Of a stretch of DNA of 64,000 bases, positions 42,059 to 53,784 are shown one piece after another. The stretch lies in assembly GCA_966250335.1 (NCBI GenBank), contig CBINGZ010000007.1:62001-126000 (forward strand). Reading direction: 5' to 3'. The position numbers were made by a program, and so were the translations under genes. A model generated the notes under the pieces. The model made no database searches. It was not told the DNA's origin and worked only from the letters and a program-made list of their open reading frames with translations. Each line of letters begins with the position of its first letter. The first letter of the stretch is position 1. The stretch comes from OLB7 sp966250335 (GTDB taxonomy: Bacteria > Bacteroidota > Ignavibacteria > OLB7).

Positions 42059-43096
42059 CTACTCCTCGCCGCTTCCGGCCGCCTCGACGTTGACGGGCGC
42101 CGCGGGCTCGTTCTTCCAGAGGTCGAGCAGCTCCTTCTCGCGCTCCGGGGCCATGCCGGCACGCGGCGCCCGATCTGCCGGGAGTTTCCGCGCCCACGCC
42201 AGGGTATCGGCGACGATCGCGGAAAGAGGACGGAAGGTGAGGCCGTCACCGATCGCCCTGGAGCAGTCGGTCCTGGAGAACCCTTTCGTCGACTCGTCGT
42301 CGGCGATCCAGAGGGGAAGCTCCATCCACTGCCCCACGTTGTGACGCAGGAGGAACTCGTCGGGAACCCAGGTCAGGCCGGCCGGAACGTCGGAGGCCGC
42401 GACACATTCCTCCAGGATCGCCCGCATCGTCAAGGTGTAGTCGGGTCCGGTGGCGTTGTAGTCGCCGCTCTTCCCCTGCTCGACCATGCTGAGCGTCCAT
42501 TCCGCCAGATCGCGCACATCGATGATCTGAACGGGAGCCTCCGGGTCGCCGGGAGCCAGGATCTCCCCGCCGCGCGCGGCCCGCAACGGCCAGTAGGTGA
42601 ACCTGTCGCTCGGGTCGTCGGGTCCGACGATCAGTCCCGGCCTGATGTTCAATCCTCTTCCCCCCATGATCTCCTGCATCCCCTGCTCGCAGAGCGCTTT
42701 CAGGGGACCGTAGGTTTCGCCGGTGACCTCCTCGACCGTCTCATCCTCCAGCCTGCCGACCGGCGCGCTTTCGTCCATCCCCGGTTTGCTGTTGTCGGAG
42801 TAGACAGAGATGCTGGAGATGAAGGTGTAGTGCCCGACCGCATCCTTCAACGCCTCCGCCGAGGCGCGGACGACCCTGGGGATATAGCCGCAGGTGTCGA
42901 TCACCGCGTCCCAGGTTCTTCCCTTCAACAGATCGAGATCAGTGGCCCGGTCGCCGTGGATCTTCTCCACCTCCGGAAAGAGCTCCGGGTTGTGCCTGCC
43001 GCGATTGAAGAGCGTCACCCGGTGGCCGCGCTCAAGCGCCGCGGGGACAAGATGCCGTCCCAGAAATATCGTTCCGCCAAGTATGAGAATGTTCAT
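42059..43096 (-). CDS. NAD-dependent epimerase/dehydratase (extended/atypical SDR)
   Basis: A 345-residue Rossmann-fold protein starting MNILILGGTIFLGRHLVPAA, with the dinucleotide motif GGTxFLG. The segment YTFISSISVYSDNS supplies the Ser and ETYGPLKALCE the Tyr-x3-Lys pair. This resembles atypical SDRs related to CSP41 and isoflavone-reductase-like epimerases. The substrate is unknown. It is cytoplasmic, convergent with ankyrin gene 1 (5-bp gap) and divergent from ankyrin gene 2. Confidence 0.87.
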   Translation of the reverse strand: MNILILGGTIFLGRHLVPAALERGHRVTLFNRGRHNPELFPEVEKIHGDRATDLDLLKGRTWDAVIDTCGYIPRVVRASAEALKDAVGHYTFISSISVYSDNSKPGMDESAPVGRLEDETVEEVTGETYGPLKALCEQGMQEIMGGRGLNIRPGLIVGPDDPSDRFTYWPLRAARGGEILAPGDPEAPVQIIDVRDLAEWTLSMVEQGKSGDYNATGPDYTLTMRAILEECVAASDVPAGLTWVPDEFLLRHNVGQWMELPLWIADDESTKGFSRTDCSRAIGDGLTFRPLSAIVADTLAWARKLPADRAPRAGMAPEREKELLDLWKNEPAAPVNVEAAGSGEE

Positions 43097-43320
43097 GAGG
43101 GATTGCGGGAAGAAGTGGAAGAGGAGATCGTTATGAGGTCGAGGAGGCCGGTCGTGCCGATACGACGGGAGCCTGTCGCCCCCCTACGCCCTCTTCGGTC
43201 CCAGGTTTCATTAAACTTTCGGAAGAGAGGATACTCCTTGAACCGATGCGGCGGAAATGCGACATTCCCCCGTCCGCAGAGTCTGATCAACTATCGACCG
43301 ATTACTCAGGAGAAGAACGT

Positions 43321-44094
43321 ATGATTCGTACGATGTACGCAGTTGCGGCGGTCATGATCGTCGGAGTCCTCCCGGCCCGGCTGGCGGCTCAGACCCACAC
43401 CATGCCGCAGCAGGCAGGTCCGCAGATGATGGCGACGGCGGCGGCGGGAGATCGGGAAGGAGTCCGGAAGCTGGTGGCGGCAAACCCCGACGCGGTCCGT
43501 ATGACCGACGCCGACGGCCGTACGCTGCTCCACCATGCGGCGGCCAACGGACGGATCGACGTCGTCACCTACCTCCTCTCCAGCAAGGCCCCGATCGACT
43601 CGCGCGACAGGAGCGGAGCTACCCCGCTCTATCTGGCGGCGCAGAACTCCCATACCGATGTGGTCCATCATCTGATCGCCCGCAACGCCAAGGTCGATCT
43701 CCCCACGGCCGACGGCCTGACGCCGCTCCACTGGGCCGCGCTCCGCGGATATACCAGGGTCGCCGCGCTGCTGCTCGACGCCGGGGCCGATGTGAACGCC
43801 CGTTCCAAAGTGCAGGGACTCACCCCGCTCCATGAGACATGGTCGGGGAACAACGCGGAGATCGCGAGGCTGCTGATCGACCACGGAGCCGATATGAACA
43901 TCAAGGAACGGTGGTACGGCTTCACGCCGCTCCATTTCGCCGTCTCCACCGGCAAGGTGGAACTGGCGGACGCCCTTCTGGTCGGCGGCGCCGACAGATT
44001 GATTCCCGATATGTACGGCGCCTCGCCGGTCGTCATGGCCGAGCGTAGCGGGCTGACGAGCATGAAGCGGATATTCGAGCCGATCCAGTATTAG
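43321..44094 (+). CDS. exported ankyrin-repeat protein 2
   Basis: A 257-residue protein with signal peptide MIRTMYAVAAVMIVGVLPAR ending near LAAQ. About seven ankyrin repeats follow: LLHHAAANGRIDVVTYLL, TPLYLAAQNSHTDVVHHLI, TPLHWAALRGYTRVAALLL, TPLHETWSGNNAEIARLLI and TPLHFAVSTGKVELADALL. It is likely periplasmic and shares overall design with the other three exported ankyrin proteins. It lies 115 bp upstream of ankyrin gene 3 and may be co-transcribed with it. Confidence 0.87.
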   Translation: MIRTMYAVAAVMIVGVLPARLAAQTHTMPQQAGPQMMATAAAGDREGVRKLVAANPDAVRMTDADGRTLLHHAAANGRIDVVTYLLSSKAPIDSRDRSGATPLYLAAQNSHTDVVHHLIARNAKVDLPTADGLTPLHWAALRGYTRVAALLLDAGADVNARSKVQGLTPLHETWSGNNAEIARLLIDHGADMNIKERWYGFTPLHFAVSTGKVELADALLVGGADRLIPDMYGASPVVMAERSGLTSMKRIFEPIQY

Positions 44095-44208
44095 GGAAAC
44101 GCGCACGATCGACCGCCGGGAATCGTCGACCGCAGTGCCGGCCGCGTTTCCGGCGGCGTCCGTTTCCGATCGTCCCGCGCTCCCTCCGAATCAACACATC
44201 GCATCACG

Positions 44209-45645
44209 TTGAGATATCCCAGTTCACTCCGATTCGGGAGAAGATCCCTCTCTCCTCTTCTCTTCCTCCTTCTGCTCGGCATGATCACGGCAGGGAGGGC
44301 GGCCGCGCAGTCGATCTTCCCCGCGATCGAGCGGGGAGACCGGGGGGCGCTCCGCAGACTGATCGAGGGAAACCCGGCGACCCTGAAGGATACGACCTTC
44401 GGCGGCAACACGCCGCTCCACTACGCGCTCGCCCGTCCGGAGCAGACGGAGATCATCCGCCTGCTTCTGGAGCTGGGGGCCGACCCGAACGCCCGGAACG
44501 CCTCCGGAGCCCCTCCTCTCCACTTCCTGCTCGACGTCGGAGCGCGCAACCGCCCCGATTCCACGGTGATCGAAGCGGCTCGTATTCTGATAGAGGAAGG
44601 AGCCGAGGCGGATGGAGAGGATGCCGCCGGAATCCCTCCGATGATCCGGGCGCTCCCCCGGCGATCGATCCCGATCATCGCCGCGCTGATCGAGGCCGGC
44701 GCCAACATCAACGTGACGGCGAGCGGCTGGACGGCGGTGGATGTGGCGATAGGACGGAACGACACGACCCTGGCCCGCTACCTGGAGAGCAGGGGTGGAG
44801 TACAGACAGGTCGGAGTGAGATATTCAGCGCGGTTCTCAGGGCCGACACCGCCCTCCTGGCGGCGATGCTGAAGGAGGATCCCTCGCTGACCCGGTCGAC
44901 CACCATCGAGGGGGCGTCGCTGCTGCATGTGGCGGCGACCGTTCGCGATACATCGGTAGCGGGGCTGATCCTGCGGAGAGGAGCGACGACGAGCGCCCGC
45001 GACGGCAAACGAAGAACCCCGCTCCACTGGGCGGCCGTCGCCGGCAACACGGCGGCCGTCGAACTGCTCCTCGCCCGCAAGGCCGACATCGAGGCCCGCG
45101 ACGTCACCGGTCTGACCCCTCTTGCGATGAACCATGAGGGGGAGGATCGCGGCAACAGCGGCCAGCTCGACGCGGCCCGCGCGCTGATACGGCTCGGCGC
45201 CGACCTGGACGCGATCGACTTCCACAACAGCGTTCCCCTCCACCATGCCGCGGCGGCAGGAGAGCTCGCCAAGGTGAAGCTGCTGCTGGAGAGCGGCGCC
45301 AGTCCGCGTCTGAAGAACAGCGACAGTCTGGCGCCCCTTCACTTTGCGGTCTCCCTCCCCGCTTCTCTGAACGCGAACCAGCTCGCCGTCGTCAAGGCGC
45401 TGATCGACAAGGGGGGGGATGTGAACGTGGTGAATCTTTCCAGAATCACTCCCCTCCATTCCCTTCTCCTGCGGAGCGGAACCGACGAGGAGAACGAGGT
45501 CCTGACGGTCGCGAAGCTCCTGGTCGGCGCCCGCGCGGATCTGAACATCCAGGATGTGGATGGACGGACGCCGATCTCGCTGGCCCGCGCAAAACGATAT
45601 ACCAGGGTCGTCGACCTTCTCCGCCGGGGCGGCGCGCGCGAGTAG
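44209..45645 (+). CDS. exported ankyrin-repeat protein 3
   Basis: A 478-residue protein. I see no upstream in-frame ATG, so the start is probably the TTG at 44209. That gives a signal peptide SLSPLLFLLLLGMITAG ending at AAAQ. About twelve ankyrin repeats follow (TPLHYALARPEQTEIIRLLL; TPLHWAAVAGNTAAVELLL; VPLHHAAAAGELAKVKLLL), with a less regular block near residues 170-230. It ends at GGARE. It is probably periplasmic. A start at the ATG near 44281 would cut into the signal peptide. Confidence 0.83.
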   Translation: MRYPSSLRFGRRSLSPLLFLLLLGMITAGRAAAQSIFPAIERGDRGALRRLIEGNPATLKDTTFGGNTPLHYALARPEQTEIIRLLLELGADPNARNASGAPPLHFLLDVGARNRPDSTVIEAARILIEEGAEADGEDAAGIPPMIRALPRRSIPIIAALIEAGANINVTASGWTAVDVAIGRNDTTLARYLESRGGVQTGRSEIFSAVLRADTALLAAMLKEDPSLTRSTTIEGASLLHVAATVRDTSVAGLILRRGATTSARDGKRRTPLHWAAVAGNTAAVELLLARKADIEARDVTGLTPLAMNHEGEDRGNSGQLDAARALIRLGADLDAIDFHNSVPLHHAAAAGELAKVKLLLESGASPRLKNSDSLAPLHFAVSLPASLNANQLAVVKALIDKGGDVNVVNLSRITPLHSLLLRSGTDEENEVLTVAKLLVGARADLNIQDVDGRTPISLARAKRYTRVVDLLRRGGARE

Positions 45646-45833
45646 ACGATGCCCCCCGTTCCCGTGTGACGACACGAAATCTTCCCCTTTTCCCGCCCCG
45701 AAAAATCTCGTGGAGCGCCTGTAACTTTCCCTCCGCTCCTGTTTCATATCGCCGTCCCGACGCGTTCCACCAGCCGGACGCCGGCAACAGGATCGACCCC
45801 ACACGGGGTCCCTCAATACTCTTGGAGGTCAAG

Positions 45834-48140
45834 ATGACAGAAATGTGCTCTCGATTACGCAGCGTGTGGCGGTCGTTCATTGTGATGCTCGGCATGACGG
45901 CCGTCGGACTGATCGCTCTCGGCGCAATGACGCCGGCAGTGGCGGGGGGCGACGTCCCCACCATGCCGCTGAAGTTTCATGCGGAGCTGGCGATCCAGAA
46001 GACCAACCCGCCGACCTATTCCATCTTCCTCGAGTGGCTTGCTCCCGCAGAGGGGGGCCCCGTGATGAAGTACAGGATCTACCAGTCGATCGTCACCGCC
46101 AACGGCGCCGTGACGTTCGAGGCGATCGGCAAGACGACCGAGACCCGCTTCTCGATCGAGAACGTGAAGGGGGGAGTCTACGCCTATTATGTGACCGCTC
46201 TCAACGAAGCGGGTGAAGGGGCTCCGACCCAGCATGAATATGTCAGGGTTCCGGGATCGGACGACCCGGTCAAGCCGGTGATCAAGTTCGTCACCTATCC
46301 CAACGGGACGGCCGTGATCGGCGCGACCTATGAGTACGACGCCGAGGCCGTGACCGAAAACGGCCAGGCCGTGATGTACGAGATCACCGATTCCCCCCTC
46401 GCATCCCCGATCCCCGGGGCCGAGGGAATGACCGTCGACCCGGTCACCGGCGTCGTGACGTGGACCCCGGCGGGAACCGGCGTCTTTTCTGCCGCGATCC
46501 GCGCCTACCTGAAGGATGACCCGGCGATCGGCGAGACCCAGCTCTGGACGATCAATGTGGAGACAGCACCGTGCGCCCTCCTCTACGGTACGGTCATGGA
46601 CTCGGACGGCGCCGAAGTCGTCGAGGGACAGGTGATGGCGATGCAGGTCGACACCGAGCCGGGGAAGGACCCGAACGGCAAGGGGCGTCCCTACTACGGC
46701 AGGGTCAAGGGTGGGAAGTTCGAGATGAACGTCCCGGAAGGGAAGTACGCCGTCCGCATCGACGCCGCGGCCGTGATCGGCGAGTGGTACGAGGACACCC
46801 AGGAGCTGGCGACCGCCAGGCGGATCGACGCCGCCTGCGGCGACAAGATCGAACTCAACTTTACCCTTGAGGCGCTCCCGAAGCCGAAGCAGTTCGCCAT
46901 CACCGGCGTCGTCACCGACAAGGCGACCGGCAAGGGACTGAAGGCGGGGATCGAGTTCTACTCCCCGGTACGGAACGTTCCGGTGGGACCGAACGGCGGG
47001 ATCGTCAAGGAAGCGTTCTACGTGAAGACCGATGAGGAGGGCCGTTACAAGATCGAGCTGACCGAGGGGATGGAATATATCGCACGCGCAATGGCCGCCG
47101 ACCCCAGCTACATGCCGCAGTACTTCGATCACGTCGCCAGCGAGATCGAGGCGACGCCGATCGGGATGAACCATGCCTCGGGCTCGGTCGACTTCGCTCT
47201 GGAGGGACGCCCGGTCTACCAGAACAGCCTCACCGGTTCGGTGATCGACTCGGCCGGCAACCCGGTCCAGGCGAAGGTCCTTGCGATGCGCATGGTCACC
47301 ACCAAGCCGAACACCCTGCCGGAGAAGAACTTCGTGGCAGGCGCCGCAACCGACTCGCTGGGCAACTACTCGATCACGAATCTGGAGCCGGGAGAGTACG
47401 TCCTCCATGCGGTTCCGCTCGAGAAGAACTTCGTCCCCGGCTACTACCGCGCGGGCGATATGGCCTCCCTCTCCTGGGAGGAGGCGACGATCGTCTCGGT
47501 CAGCGATGTGACGGTGGCGCTCCAGTACGACATCAGGCTTCGCGCCCGCACCGGCGCGAAGGGGAACTCCAAGCTGAACGGGGTCGTCAACTTCAAGCCC
47601 GGCTCGACCCGGAAGAACGGTTCGGTCTCGCAGGGAATGGACATCCTCGCCGGTGTCTTCGTCTACGCGCTCGACTCCCGTAACCAGGTCGGCGACTACA
47701 CCTACAGCGACGGCAACGGCTACTTCGAGATGAGCGAGCTGGCCGAGGGTCAGTACACGGTGGTGGCCGACAAGATCGGATTCGAGAAGCTGGCCGTGAC
47801 CCTCTCGTTCGACAACGATGAATATCAGAATGTGGAGAAGGATCTGACGCTGAACGCCCCCTCCGGCGCCAGCGGCGTTGAGGATACGCCCGGTGTCGTC
47901 GCGGGCGCCGCGATCTACCCGAACCCCGCATCCTCGACCGTCACGCTCCGCTATGACGGGGGGACCGGACCGGTCGTCGTCACCGTCGTCGACATCACGG
48001 GTCGCGTCCTCTCCTCCGAGACGGTCGCCCGCCTCGTCGACCACAGGCTGGACGTCTCGGGACTCGGGGAGGGATCGTACTTCGCACGGATTCGCTCCGC
48101 CGCCGGCATCGTCACGCTGCCGTTCACGGTGGTCCGCTAG
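45834..48140 (+). CDS. large secreted protein with FnIII, carboxypeptidase-regulatory-like repeats and T9SS type A sorting domain
   Basis: A 768-residue cell-surface or secreted protein. A clear Shine-Dalgarno (GGAGGT) precedes the ATG. The signal peptide ends near PAVAG (residue 37). A fibronectin III domain (about 45-135) is followed by a cadherin-like Ig domain (about 145-245). Three or four carboxypeptidase-regulatory-like beta repeats follow (LYGTVMDSDGAEVVEGQV; ITGVVTDKATGKGLKA; LTGSVIDSAGNPVQAKV). The C-terminal 75 residues have the T9SS pattern AAIYPNPASSTVTLRY, then VVDITGRVLSSE, then LGEGSYFARI. It is expected to be exported by T9SS and anchored at the surface or released. Confidence 0.87.
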   Translation: MTEMCSRLRSVWRSFIVMLGMTAVGLIALGAMTPAVAGGDVPTMPLKFHAELAIQKTNPPTYSIFLEWLAPAEGGPVMKYRIYQSIVTANGAVTFEAIGKTTETRFSIENVKGGVYAYYVTALNEAGEGAPTQHEYVRVPGSDDPVKPVIKFVTYPNGTAVIGATYEYDAEAVTENGQAVMYEITDSPLASPIPGAEGMTVDPVTGVVTWTPAGTGVFSAAIRAYLKDDPAIGETQLWTINVETAPCALLYGTVMDSDGAEVVEGQVMAMQVDTEPGKDPNGKGRPYYGRVKGGKFEMNVPEGKYAVRIDAAAVIGEWYEDTQELATARRIDAACGDKIELNFTLEALPKPKQFAITGVVTDKATGKGLKAGIEFYSPVRNVPVGPNGGIVKEAFYVKTDEEGRYKIELTEGMEYIARAMAADPSYMPQYFDHVASEIEATPIGMNHASGSVDFALEGRPVYQNSLTGSVIDSAGNPVQAKVLAMRMVTTKPNTLPEKNFVAGAATDSLGNYSITNLEPGEYVLHAVPLEKNFVPGYYRAGDMASLSWEEATIVSVSDVTVALQYDIRLRARTGAKGNSKLNGVVNFKPGSTRKNGSVSQGMDILAGVFVYALDSRNQVGDYTYSDGNGYFEMSELAEGQYTVVADKIGFEKLAVTLSFDNDEYQNVEKDLTLNAPSGASGVEDTPGVVAGAAIYPNPASSTVTLRYDGGTGPVVVTVVDITGRVLSSETVARLVDHRLDVSGLGEGSYFARIRSAAGIVTLPFTVVR

Positions 48141-48164
48141 AGACCGCAACAACGATGGATAGGA

Positions 48165-48199
48165 AAGGGGAGCCTCGTCAGGCTCCCCTTTTCATTTCC
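48165..48199 (+). terminator. rho-independent terminator after the T9SS cargo gene
   Basis: Stem AAGGGGAGCCT/AGGCTCCCCTT (11 bp) with loop CGTC, followed by TTTTC. Confidence 0.85.
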
Positions 48200-48293
48200 C
48201 CCCACCCCCTCTCCTGCCCGCTGAAACGGCCCTCCCTCCGTATTGGTTGTATCGACGGATTCCCCCATATTGCGCCCATGTCGACAACGGCAG

Positions 48294-48376
48294 TCTGCTG
48301 GGGGTGCCCCGCGTTACGGGGCTGAGATGATACCCTTTGAACCTGATACGGTTAGCACCGGCGCAGGGAAGCGGCC
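48294..48376 (+). promoter_or_regulatory. TPP riboswitch (THI element)
   Basis: The thi-box signature is complete: GGGGTGCCCC, GGGGCTGAGAT, ACCCTTTGAACCTGATACGG, TTAGCACCGGCGCAGGGAAG. It lies about 90 bp upstream of thiC and should lower thiC expression when thiamine pyrophosphate is abundant. I see no obvious terminator stem before the start, so control may be on translation. Confidence 0.96.
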
Positions 48377-48467
48377 AGGATGAACGCATCGTCCCATCCC
48401 CTCTCTCCCTTCCCCGCCACGACTCCGACATTCGATTCCCTTCACGATACATTTCACGGACGCAGCC

Positions 48468-50345
<1,878 letters not shown>

Positions 50346-50391
50346 TACGCAGCTCATCGAACCGGAAGCCGTTCAGCGGCCGGCGACAACC

Positions 50392-50425
50392 AAAAAGGCG
50401 ACCACGATTCGTGGCCGCCTTTTTC
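50392..50425. terminator. bidirectional terminator between thiC and the convergent T9SS gene
   Basis: AAAAAGGCG-a-CCACG / CGTGG-c-CGCCTTTTT with a 3-base loop. A and T runs on both sides suit termination in both directions. Confidence 0.85.
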
Positions 50426-50454
50426 GTTCTATCGTTCCGGGAGGGAATATCCCC

Positions 50455-52239
50455 TTACGGCATGATCACCAGTCGTGTTCCTGAGGTGCTGCCCGATTCC
50501 GATATTCCCCGCAGCATGTAGACTCCGGCGGGAAGGCCGCGCAGGTCGATATCGAAGCCGTCGGGACCGATCGTCGCCGGCGGGTCGAAGCGCCGGACCT
50601 CGGCCCCGGTCATATCGCACAGAGAGATCGCGATCATCGACCCGGCTTCGTCACGGAGCGTGACGATCGCTCTCTGCCGTGCGGGATTGGGGCGCACGAT
50701 CGGTCCGGCGGCGGGCTCCGCGGGGTTCTCCACCCCCGTGCTCTGCGAGACGGTGAACTCCCACTCCTCCGCGTCGATCGTGGTGGTCCCCCGCAGCAGG
50801 GTCATGACGATCCGGAACTTCCCCGGAAGACTCGACCTGAACGCCGGCAGCTTCATCTCGAGCGTCGCATCGGGTCCTATCACCTCCTGATATTCTTCAC
50901 GTCCGTAGACCGGCCCTCCCACCGAGTTCGAGATGCTCGCCCGCAGGGTGACCCCCCTGCCGCTCAACGTGCTGTCGTCGTTGACGACGAACGCCGACAC
51001 GGGAATCAGGGCGTCAAGATTGTAGACCCCATCCTTGACCGGAGATCGCGCCCCCGTCTCCGGCTCCACGATATGGAATCTGGTACTCGATCGCGTCGCG
51101 GTATCGATCGCCACGTTGAAGCTCCACGACACCGAATCGATCACCTGCTCCCGGAAGATCGCCTGATAGAGCACACGGTAGCGCCCGGTATCGGGCGGAT
51201 TGAATATCGTATTCCCCAGAAGCCTGGAGTCTCCCGGAATCGGGATATTGATGTTGCTCTCATTTGTAAAGACAGGCTCCCCCTTCGCGTCGAAGATCCG
51301 TCCCCTCACGATAAACGTCGTCGTCGGCTTCGTCCCCGCGTTCCTGACCGAGAAACGGGGACGAATCGAACTGCTCTCGAGATAGGTGCTGTCCGCGGTG
51401 GGGGCGACGCCGGGGGTCGTGGGACCGCCGAGCCTGACCGTCGGTATATCCTGCGGGTCGGGAAGGATCGAGAAGCACCAGTCGGCGGTGTCGAGCTGTG
51501 TGATCCCGTCTCTCAGACCGAGGGAGAGACAGTAGGTCCCCTCCACCTGGGTGTAAGCATCGAAGTACCTGGTCTCCACGTAGCCGGAATCGTTCGGGCC
51601 GATCGTGGGGGTGGAGATGGTGGCGCCGAAGATCGACGCGCTTCCCCTGCGGATCACGATCCCCATCATCGCTCCGACCGACGTTACATCGGATCGGTTC
51701 ACGACCATCATGCGGATCGGGATGACCGGGCTGTGATGATAGGAGCTGTCGCGGCGGGGATGCGTCCCCGGCCCTCCGGGGTTCGAGAAACGGAGATCGG
51801 GGAGCTTCCCCCCGACGGCGACGATCGTCCAGACAATCGAATCGCGATATGTCGCCTCGGCGTCCCAGACGCCGAAGACGAGTCGGTAGGTTCCCGGCTG
51901 CGTCGGGATGAATCCTCCGTAGTCGAGAATTCCCTTGTCCCATCCGCCGCTCAGCATGATCGTATCCGCCAGCACCTGCGCTCCGAAGGGATCATAGATC
52001 CGGCAGTCGAAGCTGAACCCGACGATGTAATCCGCGGTATCCTTCGTGAACGTCATGTTCACCGGGACGACACGATCGACCGGATATCTGGCGCCGTTCA
52101 GCGGCGATACCATCGGGTCCGCGTTGGTGCTGAACTCGATACGTTTCGCCGAGGAGACCGAGGCCCCATCCTGCGCGAACGCCGCGCAGGGCCCCAGTAA
52201 AAGGGATAGCAGGAAGATGTAGGAGGTAAGTATCTTCAT
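50455..52239 (-). CDS. large secreted protein with T9SS type A sorting domain
   Basis: A 594-residue exported protein. The signal peptide LTSYIFLLSLLLGPCAAFAQ ends near residue 23. The body is repeated Ig-like beta-domains of about 110 residues, each with segments such as YPVDRVVPVNMTF, GTYRLVFGVWDAE, TYCLSLGLRDG and RYRVLYQAIF. No enzyme motif is visible. The C-terminal 80 residues form a T9SS sorting domain (VRPNPARQRAIVTLRD, then LCDMTGAEVRRFD, then LPAGVYMLRG). It is probably surface-exposed or part of a matrix. It is divergent from the Asp-box lipoprotein. Confidence 0.82.
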   Translation of the reverse strand: MKILTSYIFLLSLLLGPCAAFAQDGASVSSAKRIEFSTNADPMVSPLNGARYPVDRVVPVNMTFTKDTADYIVGFSFDCRIYDPFGAQVLADTIMLSGGWDKGILDYGGFIPTQPGTYRLVFGVWDAEATYRDSIVWTIVAVGGKLPDLRFSNPGGPGTHPRRDSSYHHSPVIPIRMMVVNRSDVTSVGAMMGIVIRRGSASIFGATISTPTIGPNDSGYVETRYFDAYTQVEGTYCLSLGLRDGITQLDTADWCFSILPDPQDIPTVRLGGPTTPGVAPTADSTYLESSSIRPRFSVRNAGTKPTTTFIVRGRIFDAKGEPVFTNESNINIPIPGDSRLLGNTIFNPPDTGRYRVLYQAIFREQVIDSVSWSFNVAIDTATRSSTRFHIVEPETGARSPVKDGVYNLDALIPVSAFVVNDDSTLSGRGVTLRASISNSVGGPVYGREEYQEVIGPDATLEMKLPAFRSSLPGKFRIVMTLLRGTTTIDAEEWEFTVSQSTGVENPAEPAAGPIVRPNPARQRAIVTLRDEAGSMIAISLCDMTGAEVRRFDPPATIGPDGFDIDLRGLPAGVYMLRGISESGSTSGTRLVIMP

Positions 52240-52458
52240 ATCGCCTTGAACGGTTAATGAACTTGCTGTTGAGCGTTGGGACGTTACAAATCACGTGCCA
52301 TCGATGCAACCCGCCGCCGATCATTCCATCCCTGCTATATGAAAGGGGGTGTCAGGCGGCATCCCTGTCGTTCGTCTTCTCTCCGTACGCCGTGAGCGCG
52401 CCCGGCGGTTCCGTTCGTGGAGACTGCGCGCCCCCCATTCGATTCATCAGGAGCGAAC

Positions 52459-53451
52459 ATGCGACATCTCCTTCACACTCTGGCCTCCCTCCTCCCCACC
52501 GCGTTTCTCGCCGTCGGCTGTCAGCCCGTGGCCGACCCGCCCGCCCCGGTAAAAGCCCGGGACGTCGCATGGATGCGGTCGACGACCGACTCGATTCCGC
52601 GCGCCGTCCCCAGGCTGGCGGTCACCCCGGCCGGGACCGTGTTTGCCGCGACCAGTGAGGGAGTCTACGCCACGACGGACCGGGGCGTCACCTGGACCCG
52701 GATGAAGGAGGGACACACGACCGATCTCGCGGTCGGCGGCAACGGGGAGATCTTCGCCACGCAGAACGGGGTTCTCTTCAGGTCGTTGAACAACGGGGGG
52801 ATCTGGACCCCGCAACTGACCGAACAGATGCTCTACGGAACCCCTCTCATCGCCGATCCGAGCGGAGAGATCTATGTGGGAGGAAACGGCAGGCTCTACC
52901 ATTCGGCGGCGAACGCGTCGGGCTGGAGTTCCATCGACACGATCCCGACGGGATACGGGCTGTTCCGGGAGGTTCTCATCCATACCCCTTCGGTGCGGCT
53001 CATCGGCACGAACGGATACGGGATCGTCCGCTCGAGCGACGGCGGGAAAACCTGGACGAAGGTGGATAACAAGAAGATCACGACGGTGATGTCGATGGTG
53101 AGCGGCCTTGCGGGTGAAATCTATGTCGCATCGCTCGAATCCTCCGAGAACAGCTATATACAGACCACGCTCTTCCACCGCTCCACCGACAACGGCGTCA
53201 CCTGGTCACGGCTCGGCGAAGGGCTGAAAGCAAACGCCCTCATCAACGAGCTGATGATCAACAAGCACGGCCACCTCTATGCCGGGACGTACGAGGGGGT
53301 CTTCCGTTCCACCGACAACGGCATCACCTGGACGCCGTTCACAACCGGTATGACCGGCCGCAGCGCCTACACCCTCACAACCGACCACGACGGCTATATC
53401 TACGTCGGAAGCGATTCGGGAGTATATCGGAGTATAGAACCTTCATACTGA
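52459..53451 (+). CDS. lipoprotein with Asp-box (BNR) beta-propeller repeats
   Basis: A 330-residue protein with a lipoprotein signal peptide; the lipobox is LAVGC (Cys21). At least five Asp-box repeats occur: TDRGVTW, LNNGGIW, SDGGKTW, TDNGVTW and TDNGITW, each after a GEIxxxx or GxxyvG strand, as in sialidase- and VPS10-like propellers. No sialidase catalytic Arg/Asp set is evident, so a binding or structural role is more likely. The frame is open upstream to 52417, but the ATG at 52459 fits the lipobox. The same motif type appears in the three small cassette proteins. Confidence 0.85.
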   Translation: MRHLLHTLASLLPTAFLAVGCQPVADPPAPVKARDVAWMRSTTDSIPRAVPRLAVTPAGTVFAATSEGVYATTDRGVTWTRMKEGHTTDLAVGGNGEIFATQNGVLFRSLNNGGIWTPQLTEQMLYGTPLIADPSGEIYVGGNGRLYHSAANASGWSSIDTIPTGYGLFREVLIHTPSVRLIGTNGYGIVRSSDGGKTWTKVDNKKITTVMSMVSGLAGEIYVASLESSENSYIQTTLFHRSTDNGVTWSRLGEGLKANALINELMINKHGHLYAGTYEGVFRSTDNGITWTPFTTGMTGRSAYTLTTDHDGYIYVGSDSGVYRSIEPSY

Positions 53452-53784
53452 CACGGCCGTTGCCTGGACGCGGCCGTTTCCTTACACGGCCGTTTCCTTC
53501 TTCCAGCCCCTGTAGGGGCGAACCATATGTAGCCCCGACGTTTCCCGTTATTTCTTCAGCGCCGTTGGCGCGCACCGGTCTTCTTCCCGCAGCAGGGAAG
53601 AAACGGATGAACGCGGCCGACCCGCCGGAAACGCCTTCGCAGGCCGATGAAGCGCAACAGGTGATGCGTACAATTCATCCCCCCCACCTTTTGATTATTC
53701 AAACGACACCGACAATTTGCCGCTGTTCCAGGCCGATACGGGACGGCGGGGGCCGCCTGTCGATCAACGATATTTTTCTTTCTG
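53452..53784. other. intergenic region with short degenerate repeats
   Basis: About 330 bp. At 53453-53503 three copies of a word close to ACGGCCGTTTCCTT occur in a row. The rest shows no gene that I can support. Confidence 0.45.

Larger units (their letters stand above)
48141..48467. other. intergenic region with terminator and TPP riboswitch
   Basis: About 330 bp between the T9SS protein gene and thiC. It contains a terminator and a TPP riboswitch, listed separately, and no additional gene. Confidence 0.6.
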
